A stretch of 64,000 nt of DNA. Source: Nesterenkonia alkaliphila. Its GTDB lineage: Bacteria; Actinomycetota; Actinomycetes; Actinomycetales; Micrococcaceae. Below are positions 8,494-17,185 of this stretch, piece after piece; within the stretch, counting starts at the first letter, position 1, and every line of letters begins with the position of its first letter. The stretch lies in contig NZ_WRPM01000046.1 of assembly GCF_009758175.1 (NCBI RefSeq), positions 1-64,000 on the forward strand, written 5' to 3'. A program made the translations under genes and the position numbers. Below the pieces are notes generated by a model. It had not been told where the DNA came from and did not search any database. It saw only the letters and a program-made list of their open reading frames with translations.

Positions 8494-9516
8494 ATGCCGC
8501 CTCAGCACCAGGTCACCTTAGCCCAGGTCGCCGAGGCTGCCGGAGTCTCCATCGCCACCGCCTCCCGGGCGATCAACGGCAGCACCCGCAAGGTCAGCGA
8601 GGAGATCCGGGTCCGGGTCACCCAAACCGCAGAGGAGCTCGGCTATCTGCCGAATCTCTCGGCGCAGACTGTGGTGAAGGGGGCCTCACCCACAGTGGCG
8701 GTGCTGGTCAGCGATATTGCCGATCCCTACTTCAGCGCAATCAGCTCCGGCATCATGGCCGCGGCGCGGCAGGCCGGGCTGATGGTCACTATGGCCACCT
8801 CCGAACGCCGCTCGGCTGACGAGCGGGATATGATCCGCACTTTCCGCTCACAACGGCCGCGGGCGATCGTGGTGGTCGGATCCCGCTGGGACCAGGACCC
8901 TCAGGCTGCGGCCATCGAGGAGCAGCTCGCCGCCTACCAACAGGCCGGTGGGCGGGTGGTCCTGGTCTCCCAGGGCCCCTCCCCCTTCGACCTGGTGGAG
9001 ATCCAGAACTTTGAGGGCGCCAAGGCCCTGGCCCACGCTCTGGTCGACCAGGGCGGCCAGCGCTTCGGGGTCGCAGTGGGCTACCGCCGGCTGCGTACCA
9101 ACGCGGACCGGCTGGCCGGTTTTACCCAGGGATTGGCTGAGCGCTCTATCACCCTGAAGGAGGAGGCTGTGGCGGAGGCAGCCTTCACCCGCGACGGCGG
9201 CTACGCAGCTATGCGCCAGCTCCTGGAGCGGGGCGTGGAGCTGGACACGGTCTTCGCGGCCAGTGATCTGATGGCATTCGGCGCGGCCACCGCCATGCGT
9301 GAGGCCGGGGTGCAGCCGGGTGCCCAGATCGGGCTGGCCGGCTTCGACAACATTGCGCTCACCGAGGATGTCACCCCCGCGCTGACCACTGTGGACGCCC
9401 CGCTGGGAGAGATCGGCAGGCGCGCCATGGACCTGGCACTCTCCGAAGGCACGGAGCCGCGCACTGTGGAGGTTCCCACCTCAGTGATTCTGCGCGCCTC
9501 CACTCCGCGCCGCTGA
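8494..9516 (+). CDS. LacI-family transcriptional regulator
   Basis: 340-aa repressor. The N-terminal helix-turn-helix is VTLAQVAEAAGVSIATASRAING, followed by the hinge region and a periplasmic-binding-protein-like effector domain (VAVLVSDIADPYFSAISSGI to GLAGFDNIALTEDVTPALTTVD). The start at 8494 has AAGGAG upstream and places the helix-turn-helix at the very N-terminus; an in-frame extension to 8317 would overlap the operator. It most likely binds GGAAAACGTTTGCC in its own divergent promoter and at the xylanase. The effector is probably a hemicellulose-derived sugar (inference). Confidence 0.93.
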   Translation: MPPQHQVTLAQVAEAAGVSIATASRAINGSTRKVSEEIRVRVTQTAEELGYLPNLSAQTVVKGASPTVAVLVSDIADPYFSAISSGIMAAARQAGLMVTMATSERRSADERDMIRTFRSQRPRAIVVVGSRWDQDPQAAAIEEQLAAYQQAGGRVVLVSQGPSPFDLVEIQNFEGAKALAHALVDQGGQRFGVAVGYRRLRTNADRLAGFTQGLAERSITLKEEAVAEAAFTRDGGYAAMRQLLERGVELDTVFAASDLMAFGAATAMREAGVQPGAQIGLAGFDNIALTEDVTPALTTVDAPLGEIGRRAMDLALSEGTEPRTVEVPTSVILRASTPRR

Positions 9517-9568
9517 GGTGGGCAGCCCGCTACGACAACTCGCTGCACGAACAAGCATGTCGTCACCT

Positions 9569-9734
9569 ACTGCCCAGTACACCCGCCAGTTCCACCAATC
9601 CTGGGCAATAGTGAACGACAACACGGGCCCCAACCCCTCCCAGCATCACCCACTGCCCAGTACACCCGCCAGTTCCACCAATCCTGGGCAGTAGTGAACG
9701 ACAACACGGGCCCCAGCCCGTCTCAGTGTCACCT
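9569..9734. repeat. Two tandem copies of an 83-bp repeat with internal inverted arms
   Basis: Copies at 9569-9651 and 9652-9734 differ at about 7 of 83 positions. A partial third start (actgcc) follows at 9735 within the end of the trhO gene. Each copy has inverted arms TGCCCAG and CTGGGCA about 23 bases apart. It occupies the gap between the convergent lacI and trhO genes and could fold as a bidirectional terminator or be a REP-like intergenic element. Confidence 0.85.
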
Positions 9735-10718
9735 ACTGCCCGCTGGCAGCTCAGACAGAGGTGGGGTGGGGCGTCGTCGTACTTTGCCCAGGTTCCCGGA
9801 GTTGGGATCCTCCGGGTTGGCGACTAGGCGGGCTGCGCATGTAGCGCAGCGCTGGGTGGCCGGGATATGCGCGCAGTCATCGCAGTAGAGCTGGAGGGTG
9901 GAGCAGCCGCGGTCCAGGCAGTTGTGGAAGGTTGAGGTGGCCGCTGTGCAGCTCACGCATTCGCCCAGCGTCTTGGCCTCCTCGCTGAACCGGGTGTTCA
10001 TCCGCCCGTCGAACACATACAGCTCGCCCTCCCAGTAGCCGGAGTCACCGTAGGTCTCCCCGTAGCGGACGATCCCTCCATCCAGCTGGTACACCTCCTG
10101 CCAGCCACGGTCCTTCATCAGGGCCGAGAGCACCTCACAGCGGATACCGCCAGTGCAGTAGGTGACCACCGGCTTGTCCTTGAGGTGGTCGTATTTGCCG
10201 GAGTCCAGCTCAGCGATGAAGTCCCGAGTGGTCTCGGTATCCGGGACCACAGCATTCTTGAACCGCCCGATCTGGGCTTCCAGGGCGTTGCGCCCGTCGA
10301 AGAAGGTCACCTCCACGCCCTCGGCCTTCTTGGTCTCCACCAGCTGGTTGACCTGCTCAGGCTTGAGGTGCTCCCCGCCGCCGATCACGCCGTCTTCATT
10401 GACCTTGACCTGCTCGGGCACCCCGAAGGCCACCAGCTCGGGCCGGACCTTCACGCTGAGCCTGGGGAAGTCCTCCGCGCCGCCGGCGGACCACTTGAAC
10501 TCGGTGCCGCGGAACGGGCGGTAGCTGCGGGTCTCCTTGACATAGCGTTTCACCGCCCGCATCGGACCACCCACAGTGCCGTTGATGCCGTGCTCGGATA
10601 TGATGATCCGGCCTTTGAGGCCCAGTTCCCGGCACAGCGCCCGCTGCCAGAGTTTCACCGCCTCCGGGTCTTTGACCGGGGCGAACTTGTAGTACAGAAC
10701 AATGCGGGACTCAGTCAC
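9729..10718 (-). CDS. trhO: tRNA uridine(34) hydroxylase (rhodanese-related)
   Basis: 329 aa, the usual TrhO/YceA length. The N-terminal domain reads [17 protein letters not shown] and [12 protein letters not shown]. The central rhodanese domain has the active-site Cys in [17 protein letters not shown]. The C-terminal cysteine-rich tail (CVSC, CLDRGC, CDDCAH, CATC) probably binds zinc. The family makes 5-hydroxyuridine at tRNA position 34. It starts with GTG. Its last codons run into the 83-bp repeat. Confidence 0.93.
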   Translation of the reverse strand: MTESRIVLYYKFAPVKDPEAVKLWQRALCRELGLKGRIIISEHGINGTVGGPMRAVKRYVKETRSYRPFRGTEFKWSAGGAEDFPRLSVKVRPELVAFGVPEQVKVNEDGVIGGGEHLKPEQVNQLVETKKAEGVEVTFFDGRNALEAQIGRFKNAVVPDTETTRDFIAELDSGKYDHLKDKPVVTYCTGGIRCEVLSALMKDRGWQEVYQLDGGIVRYGETYGDSGYWEGELYVFDGRMNTRFSEEAKTLGECVSCTAATSTFHNCLDRGCSTLQLYCDDCAHIPATQRCATCAARLVANPEDPNSGNLGKVRRRPTPPLSELPAGSR

Positions 10719-10936
10719 AACGTTTAAGGGTATTACGACGGCGCCGGCCCCGCCCGTCCAGACAATTGTTACCTAAGCCCCCTACCGATGAAAGTGATCT
10801 TGCCTATATGTTGGATAGTGAACCCATAACTTCATGAGCCGCCCTGCCTCGGTGACGGCGAGCAGGCATTGCATATGACCCGACCTGGCGGTGATCTGGA
10901 AGGATACCGCGGGCCGAGAAGGAAACGGAGCACAGA

Positions 10937-11644
10937 ATGACTACCGAGCTGAGCGACTCTCTTGTCCAGATTTGGGTGACCGGTTGGGCACGGACCCACG
11001 GCTACGAAGTGCGCGACGAAGGCGGCGTGCACTCTGCGCGGCTGGGCCCGGACTCCGATGAGTGGGAATACGTGGTCTTTGACCCCGAGGAGACTGAGCT
11101 GCGCAAACTGGCCGCTGCAGTGGATAAGAGTCCCACCCGGCTGCTGACCGTGATTGCCGAACCTGATTCGGACATCATGGGCGCCAAGGAGGTCGACGGG
11201 CTGGAGATGATCTCCGATGAGGAGAAGCTCATGGTGGTGGATATGGGCACCCAGGATGTGGAGGACCCGATCACTCCGGAGACCTACACCACCAGCCGCG
11301 AGGACTTCGACGGCTGGGTGCTCTTCACCGTGCACCAGGGCGAGAACGTTGCCGCCCGGGGCCGGATGGCGGTGGTGGATGACTATGTGATCCTGGACCG
11401 CATCTACACCTCCCCAGACTACCGGCGCCAGGGTCTTGGCACCTTCGTGACCCGCGCCCTGCTGGCTATCGCCCATGAGCACGACGTCTCCTGGGGGCTG
11501 TTGGTTGCCAACGCAGACGGCCAGGAGCTCTATGAGTACCTCGGCTGGACCCACCTGGGTGATGTGCATGTTTTCGGCGCCCCCGGGGCTGAGGACCGCC
11601 GCCGTCCCTCGCACTCCCAGATCGATGAGGAGATCAGCCAATAG
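10937..11644 (+). CDS. GNAT-family N-acetyltransferase
   Basis: 235 aa. The N-terminal 130 residues are acidic and not recognised. The C-terminal half is a GNAT fold with the acetyl-CoA loop YRRQGLGTFVTRALL, then LLVANADGQELYEYLGW, a typical final strand-helix. A GGAG ribosome site precedes the ATG. The substrate is unknown and the neighbours give no strong hint. Confidence 0.85.
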   Translation: MTTELSDSLVQIWVTGWARTHGYEVRDEGGVHSARLGPDSDEWEYVVFDPEETELRKLAAAVDKSPTRLLTVIAEPDSDIMGAKEVDGLEMISDEEKLMVVDMGTQDVEDPITPETYTTSREDFDGWVLFTVHQGENVAARGRMAVVDDYVILDRIYTSPDYRRQGLGTFVTRALLAIAHEHDVSWGLLVANADGQELYEYLGWTHLGDVHVFGAPGAEDRRRPSHSQIDEEISQ

Positions 11645-11710
11645 CCTCAACGGTGCTGCCCTGAATCGGCGCGGACTCGCACCGTACCCACGGCATAGTT
11701 GAACATAATC

Positions 11711-11740
11711 TTGTTCGGCGTGGATGTGTTGCGCTATAGT
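11711..11740 (+). promoter_or_regulatory. Probable sigma70-type promoter
   Basis: TTGTTC (11711-11716) and TATAGT (11735-11740) with an 18-base spacer lie about 110 bp before the methyltransferase start codon. The predicted transcript would begin just before the structured leader. Confidence 0.5.
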
Positions 11741-11745
11741 CATGG

Positions 11746-11818
11746 ACACTGCCACGGACAGTTAATTCTTCCGGCCGGATATGCGAGGCCTCGCCTCGGC
11801 CGCTCCTTCGCGTGGCAG
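11746..11818 (+). promoter_or_regulatory. Structured 5' leader of the methyltransferase gene
   Basis: Outer arms CTGCCACG (11749-11756) and CGTGGCAG (11811-11818) enclose about 54 bases. Inside are the palindrome GCGAGGCCTCGC (11783-11794) and an alternative hairpin CGAGGC-CTC-GCCTCG (11784-11798). The ribosome site lies 19 bases further on. I cannot match it to a known SAM or SAH riboswitch by eye. It may be a cis-regulatory RNA. Confidence 0.4.
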
Positions 11819-11850
11819 CTTCATGTCAACGACTGAAAGGAGCGGTGCAT

Positions 11851-12900
11851 ATGCCCGCGCGACTCTCTCTGAACGACCGTCTCGACGCCGGTCCTGTGAT
11901 CTGCGCCGAAGGGTTCCTCTTTGAACTTGAACGCCGCGGCTACCTGACCGCCGGGGAGTTCGTCCCCGAGGTGGCCCTCGAGCACCCTGAGGCGCTGAAG
12001 ACCCTGCACGTGGACTTCCAGCGGGCCGGCTCTGACATTGTGGAGGCCTTCACCTACAACGGGCACCGCGAGAAGATGCGAGTGATCGGCAAAGAGGATC
12101 TGCTGGAACCGCTGAACCGTGCCGCGCTGCAGATCGCCCGCGCGGTGGCCGATGCCAGTCCCAACGACTTTATGGCCGGCAATATCTCCAACACCAATAT
12201 CTGGGATCCCGCGGACCCGGCCAAGCAGGCCGAGGTGCGCGGGATGTTCCAGGAAATGGTCGGTTGGGCTGTGGAGGAGGGCGCTGATCTGATCATCGGG
12301 GAGACCTTCTACTACGCTGGTGAGGCGCTCGCCGCCCTAGAGGTAGCCAAATCCTCGGGCCTGCCGGTGGTACTGACCCTGGCACCGATGGCATTCGAGG
12401 AGATGGCCGATGGCGTAGGAGTGGTGGAGACTGCACAGCAGCTTGAGCAGGCCGGAGCTGATGTGGTGGGGCTGAACTGCTTCCGCGGTCCGGAGACCAT
12501 GCTGCCCTGGCTGAAGCAGATCCGGGAGAAGGTCAGCTGCCATGTGGGGGCACTGCCCGTCCCCTACCGGACTACTGCGCAGGAGCCCACCTTCTTCAAC
12601 CTCTCGGATGTGCGCGCCTCAGTACCCTCACCCCACGGGCGGACCTTTCCCACTGCCCTGGACCCGCTGTACACCAACCGGTATGAGATCGGTGCTTTCG
12701 CCAAGGAGGCCTATGCGCTGGGCGTGAACTATCTGGGCGTCTGCTGCGGTGCCTCGCCCATGCACATCCGGGAGACCGCCGAGGCGGTGGGGCTGACCAC
12801 CGAGGCCAGCCGGTTCTCCGAGAATATGGCCAATCATTTTATGTACGGCTCGCATGAGCGGCTGCCCGAGAACATCGCCGCACTGGGCAGCCGGGCATAG
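11851..12900 (+). CDS. Homocysteine S-methyltransferase family protein, BHMT-like
   Basis: 349 aa, a single Zn-dependent methyltransferase barrel. Zinc ligands are visible as the Cys in VVGLNCFRGPE and the Cys pair in LGVCCGASPMHIR. The N-terminal part (AEGFLFELERRGYL, FQRAGSDIVEAFTYNGHREKM) is like betaine-homocysteine methyltransferase rather than cobalamin MetH. It probably remakes methionine from homocysteine with a small methyl donor, perhaps glycine betaine, which would suit a salt-tolerant cell (inference). The start has AAGGAG nine bases upstream. It is followed ten bases later by the helicase gene. Confidence 0.85.
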   Translation: MPARLSLNDRLDAGPVICAEGFLFELERRGYLTAGEFVPEVALEHPEALKTLHVDFQRAGSDIVEAFTYNGHREKMRVIGKEDLLEPLNRAALQIARAVADASPNDFMAGNISNTNIWDPADPAKQAEVRGMFQEMVGWAVEEGADLIIGETFYYAGEALAALEVAKSSGLPVVLTLAPMAFEEMADGVGVVETAQQLEQAGADVVGLNCFRGPETMLPWLKQIREKVSCHVGALPVPYRTTAQEPTFFNLSDVRASVPSPHGRTFPTALDPLYTNRYEIGAFAKEAYALGVNYLGVCCGASPMHIRETAEAVGLTTEASRFSENMANHFMYGSHERLPENIAALGSRA

Positions 12901-12909
12901 CCTGGTGGG

Positions 12910-15318
12910 GTGACTGAGCACCAGGAAACCGACAGCCGCCCCGCTCCGGAGGCTCTGGGGCTGCTCCGCGCGGCCAAACTGCCGGTCCGGGTGGGCGAGG
13001 GCTCCCCGGTCAAGCACATCCGGACCCTGCCCGCCCGGCCTGCGCAGACTGCTGACTGGCCGGAGTGGACGCCTGCGGAGCTTCGGGCGGCCTACCGGCA
13101 GCTGGGCGTACCGCGACCCTATGCTCATCAGGTGCAGGCTGCCCAAGCCCTGCATTCCGGCCGGCACACGATTCTGGCCACGGGCACCGCCTCCGGCAAG
13201 TCCCTGGCCACCCAGTTGCCGGGGCTGGCCGCAATTCTGGGGACGAGGCCGCCGCAGGGCGTGCCTGCCCATCCCTCCGGTGGCGCGACCATCCTCTACC
13301 TCTCCCCCACCAAGGCGTTGGCAGCCGACCAGCTGGATGCGCTGGCTGAGCTGGCTGAAACCGTGGGCCACGCCGGCCCATCCGGCGGTATCCGGCCGGC
13401 CGCCTACGATGGGGACACCGATTCGGAGGAGCGCCGCTGGGTGCGTCAGCACGCCAATGTGGTGCTGAGCAATCCGGATATGCTCAATGCCGGCATCCTG
13501 CCAAACCACCGCGGTTGGGCCCGGTTCTTCTCCCGGCTGCGCTATGTGATCGTGGATGAGGCCCATACCGCCCGAGGGATCTTCGGCTCACACACCGCAC
13601 TGCTGCTGCGCAGGCTGCGCCGGGTGGCACGCTCCTATGGTGCCGATCCGGTGTTCGCCGGAGCTTCGGCTACCAGTGGTGACCCGGCGTCGTCGTTCTC
13701 CCGGCTGATCGGTGAGCCCAGTTCCCAGGTGCTGGCAGTGACCGAGGACGGTTCCCCGCACGGTCCGGTGGACGTCTACCTATGGGAGCCGGCGGAGTCC
13801 AGCTTCACCGGGGACAATGATGCTCCGCTGAAACGCAGCCTGACCGCTGAGGCCGCCGATATTCTCAGCAGCTTAGTGGTGGCCGGGCACCGCAGCCTGG
13901 CGTTCATCAAGTCCCGGCGCGGAGCAGAGACCATCACCGCCATCGCCCGCGATAATCTCCTGGAGACCGATCCGGCGCTGAAGGACCGGGTGGCCACCTA
14001 CCGGTCCGGGTACCTCAAGGAGGAGCGCCGGGCCCTGGAGGAGGCGCTGCGCACCGGGGAGCTGCTGGGTGCAGCCTCCACTCCCGCCCTGGAGCTGGGG
14101 ATCGACATCTCGGGGCTGGACGCGGTGGTGATCGCCGGCTGGCCGGGCACCCGCGCCGGCTTCTTCCAGCAGCTGGGCCGGGCGGGCCGCTCTGCCGACA
14201 CTGAGCAGCGCAGTGCCGCGTTCTTCATCGCCGGGGACGACCCGCTGGACGCCTATCTGTTGGAGCATCCGGAGGCGATCTTCGCCACTCCGGTGGAGGA
14301 TGCGGTGACCGATCCGCACAACCCGCATGTGGCCGCTGCGCATCTGCTGGCCGCCGCCCAGGAGCTGCCGCTGGTGCCGGATGATCTCGCAGCCTCCGGG
14401 CTGTTCGCCGGGCTGGGTGAGCTGGTGGACTCACTCACCGCCCAGGGGCATCTACGACGCCGCCCCCGGGGCTGGTTCTTCGGCCACGATGATGTCTCCG
14501 CAGCCAGCTGGGTGCGGATGCGCTCTGATGGGGGTGGTCCCTACACCATCGTCAACGCAGAGGACGGCACAGTGGTGGGAGATATGGGGGCTGCTCAGGT
14601 ACAGCCCCAGGCCCATCCGCAGGCGGTGTATGTCCATCAGGGCAGGACCTTCATTGTGGAAGAGCTTGACCTGGAGCAGAACACGGTGCTGGTGAGCCCG
14701 GCGAATCCGCCGTTCTACACCCAGGCCCGGGAGACCACCTCGATTGCCGTGCTTCAGGAGCTGGAGCAGCAGGTGTGGGGGGATTTCCGGCTGTGCTTCG
14801 GCATGGTGGAGGTGACGTCCGCGGTGGTGGGTTTCCAGCGCAAAGCGGTGGGCACCTCGGAGGTGCTCTCAGATGAGCCGCTTGAACTACCACCCTCCAC
14901 CCTGCGCACCCAGGGGATGTGGGTCACCGGCGCTGAGACCGTTCTGCAGCAGGCAGGTGTGGTGGTGGAGCATATTCCCGGGGCGCTGCATGCCGCCGAG
15001 CATGCGATGATCGGGCTGCTGCCGCTGCTGACAAGCTCTGACCGCTGGGACATCGGCGGGGTCTCCACTGCACTGCACCGGGACACCGAGCTGCCCAGCA
15101 TCTTTGTCTACGACGGGCATCCGGGCGGGGCGGGCTTCGCCGAACGCGGCTACCGGATGGCGGAGCGCTGGCTCAGCGCCACTGCGGACACCATTGCAGC
15201 CTGCTCCTGCGCGGAGGGCTGCCCCAGCTGTGTGCAGTCTCCCAAATGCGGAAACCGGAACTCCCCGCTGCACAAGCAGGGGGCGCTCAACCTGCTCCGC
15301 GGCATGCTGCCTACCTAA
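12910..15318 (+). CDS. DEAD/DEAH-box helicase with C-terminal zinc domain, MrfA-like
   Basis: 802 aa. Walker A is ILATGTASGKSLATQLP, the DEAH-type Walker B is VIVDEAHTARGIFGSH, and the second RecA domain contains ATPALELGIDISGLDAVV and QLGRAGRS. The C-terminal domain (DUF1998) ends in the cysteine cluster CSCAEGCPSCVQSPKCGN, the metal site of the YprA/MrfA group. Bacillus MrfA is a 3'-5' DNA helicase acting in mitomycin-lesion repair; a DNA-repair role here is inferred from that. It starts with GTG. Confidence 0.9.
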   Translation: MTEHQETDSRPAPEALGLLRAAKLPVRVGEGSPVKHIRTLPARPAQTADWPEWTPAELRAAYRQLGVPRPYAHQVQAAQALHSGRHTILATGTASGKSLATQLPGLAAILGTRPPQGVPAHPSGGATILYLSPTKALAADQLDALAELAETVGHAGPSGGIRPAAYDGDTDSEERRWVRQHANVVLSNPDMLNAGILPNHRGWARFFSRLRYVIVDEAHTARGIFGSHTALLLRRLRRVARSYGADPVFAGASATSGDPASSFSRLIGEPSSQVLAVTEDGSPHGPVDVYLWEPAESSFTGDNDAPLKRSLTAEAADILSSLVVAGHRSLAFIKSRRGAETITAIARDNLLETDPALKDRVATYRSGYLKEERRALEEALRTGELLGAASTPALELGIDISGLDAVVIAGWPGTRAGFFQQLGRAGRSADTEQRSAAFFIAGDDPLDAYLLEHPEAIFATPVEDAVTDPHNPHVAAAHLLAAAQELPLVPDDLAASGLFAGLGELVDSLTAQGHLRRRPRGWFFGHDDVSAASWVRMRSDGGGPYTIVNAEDGTVVGDMGAAQVQPQAHPQAVYVHQGRTFIVEELDLEQNTVLVSPANPPFYTQARETTSIAVLQELEQQVWGDFRLCFGMVEVTSAVVGFQRKAVGTSEVLSDEPLELPPSTLRTQGMWVTGAETVLQQAGVVVEHIPGALHAAEHAMIGLLPLLTSSDRWDIGGVSTALHRDTELPSIFVYDGHPGGAGFAERGYRMAERWLSATADTIAACSCAEGCPSCVQSPKCGNRNSPLHKQGALNLLRGMLPT

Positions 15319-15326
15319 GCCTCTCA

Positions 15327-15350
15327 ACCGCCATTAGGAATTGCGGCGGT
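15327..15350. terminator. Hairpin between convergent genes
   Basis: Arms ACCGCC (15327-15332) and GGCGGT (15345-15350) with a 12-base loop lie just after the helicase stop and overlap the end of the opposing hydrolase gene. A weak bidirectional terminator is possible. Confidence 0.35.
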
Positions 15351-16101
15351 ACCTTCTTGCTGCGTCGAGGAACGCCCGTGCGAGGGCGTTGAGGTGGTCA
15401 ACCCTGGCTTCCTGGTCCTCCGGGTGCCATTGCACGCCCACGAGCCATCCTTCTCCGCGGGCTTCGTAGCCCTCCAGCAGTCCATCCTCGGCAAAGGCCG
15501 CCGGCGTCAGCAACTCCGGAAGCCTGCCGATGGCCTGATGGTGCGCTGACCGGACCTCGATCCTGGCGGATCCGTAAATCCGGGCGAGCGCAGTGCCCGG
15601 GGTGAGCTCGACCTGGTGAGTGGTCATCTCATCGCTGCCCGGGCGCTGATTATGCACCGTTCCGGCCCCGATATCGGGGATCAGCGATCCGCCCAGGGCC
15701 ACGTTGACCACCTGCATTCCCCGGCAGATCCCCAGTAGCGGCACGCGTCTCTCCACCGCCGTGCGGGCAAGCTTCATTTCGAAGCCGTCCACAGCGGAGT
15801 TGATCCCCTCAGCATCCACCTGTTCGCGGGTTCCAGGGTCCGAGGTGTAGAATCGGGGTTCGATATCTGCCCCGCCGAGGATCACCAGCCCGTCAGCGCG
15901 CTGTAGCAACTCCGACGGCTGGGCCCCGGGGGATGCTGCATCCACGAACCAGATCTGGACGTCCGGGCCTCCCCGGGTGAGGGCCTGGCCCATGCGCTGG
16001 GCCAGCGCATGCAGGGTTTCGGCGTAGCGCTGCGAGACATTGGCGTCATCCATGCTGTACGAGACGAGGATCCGCAGCGGGCACTTCACGGGCTGGGTCA
16101 T
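15334..16101 (-). CDS. Gamma-glutamyl-GABA hydrolase-like class I amidotransferase (peptidase C26)
   Basis: About 255 aa. The glutamine-amidotransferase fold has the nucleophile Cys in LLGICRGMQVVNVALGG, the PuuD-type region GGADIEPRFY, and the His-Glu pair in GVQWHPEDQE. Members such as PuuD release glutamate from gamma-glutamyl amides. I chose the ATG at 16101 because GGGAG sits eight bases before it; a GTG at 16107 is also possible. It is on the same strand as, and about 10 kb downstream of, a glutamine-synthetase-like ligase, so the two may be the first and last steps of a gamma-glutamylation route (inference). Confidence 0.85.
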   Translation of the reverse strand: MTQPVKCPLRILVSYSMDDANVSQRYAETLHALAQRMGQALTRGGPDVQIWFVDAASPGAQPSELLQRADGLVILGGADIEPRFYTSDPGTREQVDAEGINSAVDGFEMKLARTAVERRVPLLGICRGMQVVNVALGGSLIPDIGAGTVHNQRPGSDEMTTHQVELTPGTALARIYGSARIEVRSAHHQAIGRLPELLTPAAFAEDGLLEGYEARGEGWLVGVQWHPEDQEARVDHLNALARAFLDAARRYRRNS

Positions 16102-16128
16102 GGGCACCGCTCCCGGCTCACCGCCGGC

Positions 16129-16467
16129 TCAGATCGCGTCACTGCCGTGCTCCCCCGTGCGCACCCGGACCACGCCGACCAGATCGGTGGACCATACCTT
16201 GCCGTCCCCGATCTCCCCGGTGCGGGCGGCATCGACGATCGTGTCAATGACCTGCTCCACGACCTCGGTGGGAACGATCACCTCGATCTTGGTCTTGGGG
16301 AGGAAGTCCACCGCGTGCTCCCTGTCGCGGAAGACCTCCTTGCGACTTTTCTGGGAGCCGTAGCCGAGCACATCGGTGGCGGTGAGCCCACCCACCCCTG
16401 CGGCAGTGAGCGATTCAGTCACGGCTTCGAGCTTGCGCCGCTGGATGATCGCTGTCACGAGTTTCAT
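16129..16467 (-). CDS. glnK: P-II family nitrogen regulator with His at position 51
   Basis: 112 aa, standard P-II length; the ATG at 16467 gives the usual MKLVTAIIQ start. Nucleotide-binding and core motifs are intact (VDFLPKTKIEVIVP, TGEIGDGKVW, VRVRTGE with Arg101 and Arg103). In the T-loop the residue normally Tyr51, the site of uridylylation or adenylylation, is His (EVFRDREHAVDF). So covalent control at that site cannot occur, though ligand sensing may persist. It lies eleven bases after a broken amtB, the usual partner that GlnK plugs. The gene name reflects family and position, not proven function. Confidence 0.88.
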   Translation of the reverse strand: MKLVTAIIQRRKLEAVTESLTAAGVGGLTATDVLGYGSQKSRKEVFRDREHAVDFLPKTKIEVIVPTEVVEQVIDTIVDAARTGEIGDGKVWSTDLVGVVRVRTGEHGSDAI

Positions 16468-16477
16468 ATCTGCTCCC

Positions 16478-17025
16478 TCAGCGGTAGTCGTAGGCGGTTT
16501 CGCCGTGGATGCTAAAATCGAGGTCCTCTTCCACCTCATCCGTGACCCGGATCCCCATGATGAGATCCATCACCTTGGCCAGCACCCAGGTGATGATGAA
16601 AGCGTAGATGCAGGTGACGGAGACAGCGATGAGCTCTCCCACCAGCAGGGTCCAGCTGCCCGGAATTTCATCCTGCCCAAGACCCCCGAGGCCACGATCG
16701 CCACGGTGATGCAGGCCACCAGGGCGAAGAAGGCGAAGTCAGTGATCTCCGAGACCTGGTCCCCGGTGTCCTCGTAGAAGCCGAGCATCCCGAGATAATC
16801 TGCCGGATTACCGATCACCCCGCCCAGGGATTCACCTAGCACCGCGCCGTGGCCGATGAGCAGGTACATCACCCCCACGGAGAAGAGTGTGCTCATCACC
16901 ATGAGGATCATATTGAGGACGTTCTAGGCGCCGGACATCCCGCCGTAGAAGAACGCCAGCCCGGGGAACATGATGACGACCAGCGCCGTGCAGATCATCA
17001 GCCATGCTACATCTGCTGCAGCCAT
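16478..17025 (-). pseudogene. amtB: amtB ammonium transporter remnant
   Basis: The start is intact: GGAGG ribosome site, then MAAADVAWLMICTALVV and PGLAFFYGGMSGA. Codon 34 is TAG (16924-16926) where Lys is expected before NVLNM. Reading on, about 90 further AmtB-like residues follow, up to GRMKFRA. The sequence then jumps, with a frame change near 16645-16665, to the family's C-terminus (LLVGELIAVSVTCIYAF to the acidic tail). About 180 residues remain of roughly 400, so most of the channel helices are deleted. Two independent lesions make this a pseudogene and not a sequencing slip. Confidence 0.88.
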
Positions 17026-17185
17026 GGTCAGTTACCTCCATTCATCGAGAGCGCGCAGGAGCACGCGGTATCAGATAAGGCGGGAGGGGCATCAGCCCCG
17101 GTCCTCAGCGGGCAGTGGAGGAGAGAGACGGCGCCGCTGGTGCCGTTTTCCGGGGACGACGCCGCAGGAAATTCCCGGGGGACGG

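Noticed and set aside
9569-9740. Possible CRISPR array
   Set aside because: The 83-bp units are directly adjacent with no spacers, and no cas genes are near.
10832-11755. 307-codon minus-strand frame opposite the GNAT gene
   Set aside because: Rich in His and Gln with no family pattern; the opposite strand has a GNAT motif and a ribosome site.
11746-11818. Assignment of the leader to a known SAM or SAH riboswitch class
   Set aside because: I could not find the conserved cores by eye, so I report only a structured leader.
16832-17041. 69-codon frame within the amtB remnant
   Set aside because: It is in a different frame from the AmtB-like residues and has no similarity to any family I know.
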